Assembly (NCBI GenBank): GCA_037367405.1
Contig: JAZKJV010005774.1
Location: 372,001 to 436,000, forward strand
Reading direction: 5' to 3'
DNA from: Ottelia alismoides
Lineage: Eukaryota > Streptophyta > Magnoliopsida > Alismatales > Hydrocharitaceae
Length of the DNA: 64,000 nucleotides
This document shows, piece by piece, positions 58,041 to 64,000 of the stretch. The notes below the pieces were generated by a model. That model searched no databases. It worked only from the letters and a program-made list of their open reading frames with translations, and had not been told where the DNA came from. The translations under genes were made by a program, and so were the position numbers. Position 1 is the first letter of the stretch. Every line of letters starts with the position of its first letter.

Positions 58041-59769
58041 CTAGGATGCATACCCGTGCTTCGCGACGGACCGCGTGTATTTCTTCTAATATTTAAAATA
58101 TATATAAAATATGAAAGATATTAAATAAGTTTTTAGAACTGATATGTGAGTAAACACGCTTGTAAACTTTTCAAATTTACATTTATATTAATGTGCAATG
58201 GTATACTTCTAAAAATTATTTGATTTGTATAAGTTAATATTACCAAATAAGTACTTTTATTACATATTGAAATTAAGCACATTCATTTTCACATTTACAG
58301 ATATCTTGAAAATAAAAAGCATTTCCCTAAAACAATTATCGTACATATCATACTCGAGGGAAAACCAAATACAAAAAAGGGAGAGAAATAAACTTCTTAA
58401 CATGCGGGAATTGTGATGTTAAATATTGTATATTAAATAAACATAATGATAGACTTATGCTTTGTTCAATCTACTTTGAGTAAATACAAACGATTCAACA
58501 TGTGATTCATCTCACAAAAATAAATTTCAGTTAAAATATGATTAAATTTGTGGAAAATACTCAATTTTAAAAGACCCACACAATTGAATATCATATATTG
58601 ATTATTAAAACTATACTCCTGCTCATAATAATAATATTATTATTAAATTTGATATATATTTAATATGTATTGAATACAAAATAAAAAATTATATATTTTT
58701 ATGTTTGAACAATTTAAAAACAATCACAATAATATGTGTTACGTAGTTTCGTCATTTTCATACAATGTATCATGCTTTTAAGAAAATTTAAGGAATATTT
58801 ATTTTAAATACAATTTTAACTTTATATTTTCCTGTTAGTTTTGGATATATTATAATATCTATATTCTCTATCCATTTTTCGGAGATACTATTTGTTTTGT
58901 TGAAATTTTATGGATTTTCAAAGTTGAAAGTATTTTTTATGTACAGTTTTTATTTATGAAATTAGAAATTATTTGAATTTCAAAATCGATTAATATAGTA
59001 GAGAGTATATTAATAGGGATTTAACAATATTTTTATTTTTATATTACGTATTTTATTTTTCATAGAACTTATACTATATTTTACTATTAGCATTGTTGAG
59101 GGGTATATACGTAATAATCAATAAGTATATGAGCACATAAGTATATGAGCACATGTGGATAAGTACAAAATTTATGAGATAAATGTGCAAGAATCCTAGC
59201 ATGCAGGTGCACTCTCAACTTAAAGTTGAGGAAATTTTTTTGTCGAAATTTTATGGATTTTTAAAGTTGAAAGTAATTTTTATGTATAGTTTTTATTTAT
59301 GAAAGTAGAAATTATTTGAATTTCAAAATCCATTAATATAGTAGAGAGTATATTAATATGCATTTAACAATATTTTTATTTTTATATTACGTATTTTATT
59401 TTTCATAAAATTTATACTATATTTTACTATTAGCATTATTGAGGGGTATATACGTAATAATCGATAAGTATATGAGCACATGTGGATAAGTATAAATTTA
59501 AGAGATAAATGTGCAAAAATACTAGCATGCACGTGCACTCTCAACTTAAAGTTGAGGAGTTTTAAGTGTATAACAGGGAAGGGGTCCACGTGTATGAAGA
59601 AGGGATTGCAAGCTTTGCCATAAATAGGTAGAGATAGTAGGTAGAGAGAGAAAAAGTTGAGGAAAAAGAGAGAAAATAACGTTGAGAACCCATGTTCAAA
59701 ACTCTCACAACACAGTCCTCCACGTGTCAAGCAAGCTGTGAAAAACTCAGCTTTAAATAGAGTTATAGA
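58041..59769 (-). mobile_element. Non-autonomous Helitron 3
   Basis: On the minus strand it starts TCTATAACTCTATTTAAAGC (59769 downward, after an A) and ends with gtccgtcgcgaagcacggg, then tatgcatcctag (58041), followed by T. Start and end both match Helitron 1 and 2 (AAAGCTG near the start, cgcgaagygcggg hairpin, CTAG). About 1.73 kb, no coding capacity. It contains a tandem duplication at about 58900-59560. Confidence 0.88.
58900..59560. repeat. ~330-bp tandem duplication inside Helitron 3
   Basis: Units at about 58900-59236 and 59237-59560 share tttatggattttcaaagttg, gtatattaata, ttgaggggtatatacgtaat and gcactctcaacttaaagttg. The first unit has an extra 17-bp repeat (agtatatgagcacata). 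The sequences differ only slightly. Confidence 0.8.
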
Positions 59770-59872
59770 TCGATCCTGCAGATGCACCTGTAGATATTTA
59801 ACTACAGGTGATCCTGGTGTATGCATCTTTTTTAAATGTAATAAAATGTAATCCATGGTATCACATATGAAT

Positions 59873-62615
59873 ATTTTTTTTGGTAAGTAAATGATAGTAT
59901 AAATCATGGAAAAAGTTGTGTACAAGAGTTCGGCACCATGATGGCCGGTAAAGGTTAGGATTCTAAGAGAAACAAAAACTTAGGACCCTGTAAGATGCTT
60001 TGTGATTAGTTCAAAATTATATATAACACACTTAAGGATATCGTCTTCCAGGCTGCAGCACAGCGAGATCCACCTTCGGTTTCGTTCGGTCCATATGGAC
60101 TTGACCACCACAGCGATGAGGATTGAGGCCGCGCCGCGGATGCTATAGGCAGGAATTTCAGCCACCCAAGACAGCACAAGGGGCAGAGGAAGGTTCGGGG
60201 GGGCGGAAGCCGCATAGCGGAGCACGCCCTGTGCCAGATGCTGGATGAGAACGGACAGTCGAAGAAGAGATGAGCGTGATCTTCCGGCGTGCCCCTACAT
60301 AGGTAACAAAGCTGGTGTTCACACGACCCAAATCTTGCCAATCGATCAGTGGTGGGAAGGCGGCCAAGGGTAGCACGGTAGAGTACACAGGCGAAGCTCG
60401 CTGGAGTGCCATGCCTCCAAACAGTGGACGACCAAGGAGTTGCAGCAGCTCTAAGCCGAAACAGATCATAGGCATCGGCAAATGAAAACCCCTTAGGCGA
60501 CCGGTTCCAGACGAAAGAATGGTCATCGCCATCGATAGAATGCCAGAGAGAGCCCCTGGAGGCCAGGATAACCCTCCAAATCCTGGAGCAAGAGGTGCCG
60601 GACTGCGCCTCCCGAAAGGAGCCGGAACTAAGATATTTAGACCGCAAGTAATTGGCCCAAATGGATGAGACATCCGTAAGAATCCTCCAAGTCCAAGACG
60701 CGTGCATAGCGTTGCGCAACGCAATAAAGGAAGGCACCCCAAGCCCCCCTTCCATCTTGGGAAGGCATAGAGTGGTCCACGAGATGTCATGGCGACGATT
60801 TCTCCAGAGGAAATCCGCACACCATGCATTGATTCTGTTGACCGTCTTCAATGGAATGAAAATCCCAGCAGCCCAATAAAGGAAAACACCTCGCACAACC
60901 GTGTTGATAAGCTGAGCCCTCCCATCCATGGACAGAACTTTGGCCATCCAACCTTGTATGAGCGCCCTTATCCTGTCCTCGAGGGCCCTGGAATCAGCAC
61001 TACGGCCCGAGGAAGAAGATAGCGGTAGTCCCAAGTAAGTTGACGGCAAAGATTGCCGTAGGATACCCAAATGGAGCGTGGAAGCAAAATCATCCAGGTG
61101 CCATCTAGACCGGAACAACTTGCTCTTCCTGGGATTGAGGCGTAAGCCTGAGGTAGCTTCAAAAGAGCTGAGAATCTCTTTGACAACCAAAAGGGAGCGC
61201 AGGGAGCCTTTACAGAAGAAAAGGAGGTCGTCGGCATAGATGAGGTGAGTAGGCGCAACACTCCTTCCCCGACCCAGCCTCTTGTAATGCCCGTCAAGTA
61301 CATCCCTCTCCACTAAGGCCGAAAGCGACTCCAAGCCAATGACGAATAACAAAGGGCTAAGGGGGTCCCCTTGTCTTAGCCCCCTGGAACCCCTAAAAAG
61401 GCCGAATGGGGAACCGTTGATCAAGATGGAAAAGGAGGCAGTGGAGATACAGTTTTCCATCCAATTCGTCCAAGTTTGGTTGAACCCCATTGCCTTAAGC
61501 CCGTGAATGATGAATGAGTGTTCAATGGAGTCGAAAGCTTTGCTCAGATCAATCTTGAGGAAGGCCTTGTTGCATCCCGATCTCCTATCAAAGCCCCATA
61601 GTATTTCATTTGCAAGTCTGGTATTGTCGGCTATTGAGCGACCTTTAATAAAAGCCGTTTGGTTCGGCGAGCTAAGATGAGGAAGTACCGCGGCAAGCCT
61701 AGAAGCAAGTAGTTTGGCAAAGAATTTGTACACAACATTACAGCACGATATGGGGCGGAAGTCAGCAAGACCCGAGGGAGTCGAGGTCTTCGGAATGAGG
61801 GTGAGGAAGCAATGGTTGACTTGCCTCACCATATTTCCCCCCTTATGCAAAAAATCCATCGCAGCATGGACATCGTCCTTCACCATATTCCAGTGGCGCT
61901 TGAAGAACCCGGCACTGAACCCATCCGGGCCAGGTGCTTTAGAGGATCCAATAGCTGAGACCGCCATCCAGATTTCATCATGCTCGAACGGGCGAGTGAG
62001 CCATCTGCTCGCGTGATCAGAGAGGCATCTTTTGGGAGGCGGGGGATCGGTTCTTGTAGGTCGGGGCAATGGGGGACCAAGCATGTCAGAGAAGTGCTTC
62101 AAGGCCGCCTCGACCACCTCCGACTGTTTATCGATTATGTTCCCTTGGTTGTCGATAAGCTGGTGGATATGATTCTCCGAGGCGCGAGCTGACGCCGAGA
62201 GGTGGAAGAATCGTGTGTTCCGATCGCCAAGCTTCAGCCATTTTATCCTACTTTTTTGTTTCCAAACCGATTCCAGATCGTTGTCGAGGTTGTCTATCTG
62301 TTGCTTCACGTCCGTCTCTAGTTGGGCAAGAATTGGGTCTAGAGGAGCCTCAGATAGAGCCCCATTGACGGCACCGAGGAACCGCTCCGCATCTTTAAGC
62401 TCCTTGAGGGGCATTAGCATCTGTAGAGGACCAAGCTTTGCGAGCCGCTTTGACATTTTTCAATTTTTGAGATAGGCAGAATAAAGGGTTGCCCCTGGCT
62501 GGGCCGGACCAACCATTGGTGACAGCCTCTAAGTAGCCCTCCCTGGCAGCCCAATAGTCGAAATACTTGAAAGGAATACGCCCCCGGCTCTGGGAGCAAG
62601 CGCAACCGAGAGGAG
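59873..62615 (-). mobile_element. L1-like LINE, 5' part missing
   Basis: The 3' tail on the minus strand ends in an A run (the t-run at 59873-59881) preceded by ttacttacc, as in plant L1-like LINEs. The 5' side stops at 62615, where an Athila-type LTR begins; the endonuclease domain lies beyond that point and is absent here. The target duplication cannot be checked because the right flank is another element. Confidence 0.85.
59980..62615 (-). pseudogene. LINE ORF2 remnant: reverse transcriptase and zf-RVT domain
   Basis: The longest frame is 816 codons (62456-60006). It follows a short piece of the endonuclease-RT linker (RIPFKYFDYWAAREGYLEAV, about 62580-62520) in another frame. RT motifs: KWLKLGDRNTRFFH, SSKAPGPDGFSAGFFKRHW, LADFRPISCCNVVYKFFAKL, AFLKIDLSKAFDSIEHSFI (first catalytic Asp), GLRQGDPLSPLLFVIGLESL and the catalytic LIYADDLLFF near 61240. 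The C-terminal zf-RVT region has CEHQLCYLCRGTPEDHAHLF. Frameshifts at about 62395-62455 and 60130-60160 break the frame; the true C-terminus (VVVKSIWTERNRRW) lies in the neighbouring frame to 59980. The RT core itself is intact. Confidence 0.9.
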
Positions 62616-64000
62616 TGATGAGGGCGACCCGAGCGAACGAGGTAAAGGTATCCAATAGGTCGTTGTGACCTCTAACACTCGGGGTCACTCAATCAAGAAA
62701 ATCGAACCGCAAAATCAATCGAAAATCAAACAAAGTAAATCAAGCGGTCCTAGCTATGTGATTAACCTGGTATAGCTCCCAGGGTCGAACACAAGGAGCA
62801 CGGATTGGCCTAGGGCCTACGAAGTAGTGAAAATGAAATAAAAATAAAAGAAAATGTTTTTTAGAGGTTTTTATGAATTTGTATATTTTTTTGGATTTTC
62901 AAATTATAAAGAAAATAAAAGAAAGTAAAATCTAGGCATTCAACGATTTATTAAACACACCAAAAATAATGCAAAAATTAAGGAAAAATTGTTTTTATGT
63001 TTTTTTAAGTTTTTAAGTGTTTTTGGTGAATTTTTGAGATTTTTCTAATGGGTAAATTATTTTCTAAAAATCAAACAGTGCTAAACAGGAGAGGTACTGT
63101 CCAGCAAGGCTTGAAACTCAAAAATAAAATATCTAAGAGTCTCACTAAGCCCTGGAGGTAATTTTCCTGTGATCTAGAAAGAATAAGGAAAATTTAGGCA
63201 CCTTAATTATTGTTTTTGGATTTTTAAATTAATTATTATAATTTTTATGAGTTTTTGAGGGTTTTGCAATTTTTAGGGTTTTTAAGTGATGAAAAATAGC
63301 CAAAATTGGCTAGAAAATCAAACAACAAGCAAACAACAGTATCTAATTTTTTTATAATTTTTGAGGGTGTTTTTATATTTTTTTGGTATTTTTATATCTA
63401 GACAGTAGCTAAAAAATAGATTTTTGAATTTTTAAAAATACTAAATGAAATCAGAAATATCCTCAAAAATCCCTAAAATTTCTACATCATGGCAGAAGCC
63501 ATGTGTCAAAATCTCATTAGATTTGGAGGTGATTTGATATTTTATTCAAAAATAACAAGGGGGCACTGTGCACAGGGACGTAAGTGCAAATACCCGAGAA
63601 TCTGGGGGCCCAGGTGCAAAATACCCAGCAAGTCACGCGCGTGGCGCGTGGCTGGGGCACTCAGGGGCCTATTTGTAATAAAAACCTACTTCTTGGACCT
63701 TTTGGTAACTGGTACCAGAAAGTCCAAGGGTATGGTTGCAAATATCCCACTAAAATCCGCACATGCGTGAATAACAGGCTCACAGGGGTATAAAAGCAAT
63801 TACCAAAAAGTTTCTATTCATTACATAACAGCCCAGAACTACAGGGAAAGAAATGCAAATAACCCTAAACTACACGTGACGACGCACGTGGTCTCATACA
63901 AACAGGGGCATACATGCAAATCTAAACAAACACGAGGTCCACAATGCAATTTACCCTACGAAAATAAAGTTCTAAAAATATTTACAGGACTAAGACGAAA
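62616..64000 (-). repeat. Athila-type LTR, antisense, running off the window
   Basis: Begins tgatgag at 62616, the complement of an LTR end ctcatca. It then matches the 3' portion of the LTRs at 7212 and 24471 read backwards: aggtcgttgtgacctc, the hairpin cctggtatagctcccagg (62766-62783), and gggtcgaacacaaggagcac. From 63550 it has the same type of cac/ccc-rich lines as the solo LTR (gggcacatttgtaat-type segments). No genes. It interrupts the LINE. Confidence 0.75.

Overview
The window is nuclear DNA of a flowering plant, most likely a monocot. It has intron-containing genes, TATA boxes and almost only plant-type transposable elements (Athila-type Ty3/Gypsy, Ty1/Copia with tRNA-Met primer sites, TRIM, L1-like LINE, hAT, Mutator-like, Tourist-like MITEs, Helitrons). 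The monocot guess rests on the very GC-rich first exon of the only host gene and on the abundance of Tourist-like MITEs; the species cannot be named from the sequence.

Layout. 1-6263: small foldback elements, mostly placed inside (TA)n or (GT)n microsatellites. Two families alternate: a ~370 bp foldback with GGG...CCC ends (four copies here, a fifth at 49991) and a TIR family (0.27, 1.1 and 1.4 kb) whose interior follows a 20-bp period. 6264-28464: a Mutator-like element with GC-rich interior, split by a 20.6 kb Athila-like retrotransposon (7212-27832, TSD CTTCC). That retrotransposon is itself split in its RNase H domain by a 3.6 kb solo LTR (17163-20747, TSD ATTCA), which carries a Tourist-like MITE. 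28680-34954: two hAT elements; the second encodes an apparently intact three-exon transposase on the minus strand.

35199-42402 (minus): the only recognisable host gene, a DUF569 (actin cross-linking/beta-trefoil-like) protein of about 311 aa in three exons. Its first intron holds a young 5.1 kb Ty1/Copia element (36085-41169, TSD CTCGT) with almost identical LTRs. 42500-44600 is intergenic sequence with small foldbacks and LTR debris. 44854-53750 (minus): an old degenerate Ty1/Copia element (TSD CTAAA) whose leader carries a 3.2 kb Helitron (49397-52607) and an hAT-like MITE; the Copia element sits inside another copy of that same MITE family. 54819-59769: two more Helitrons flank a TRIM array (three direct LTRs plus an inverted copy). 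59873-62615 (minus): a 3' part of an L1-like LINE, cut at its 5' side by an antisense Athila-type LTR that runs out of the window (62616-64000).

The genes do not form a pathway. The region is a heterochromatin-like nest around one small host gene. Nesting gives a relative order: MULE before Athila before solo LTR before Tourist MITE; MITE before old Copia before Helitron before foldback; DUF569 intron before young Copia. The old elements carry frameshifts, stops and lost catalytic residues. The hAT transposase at 31290-33608 is the one transposition gene that looks complete. All coordinates, splice sites and repeat boundaries were read by eye; no alignment, search or divergence calculation was run.
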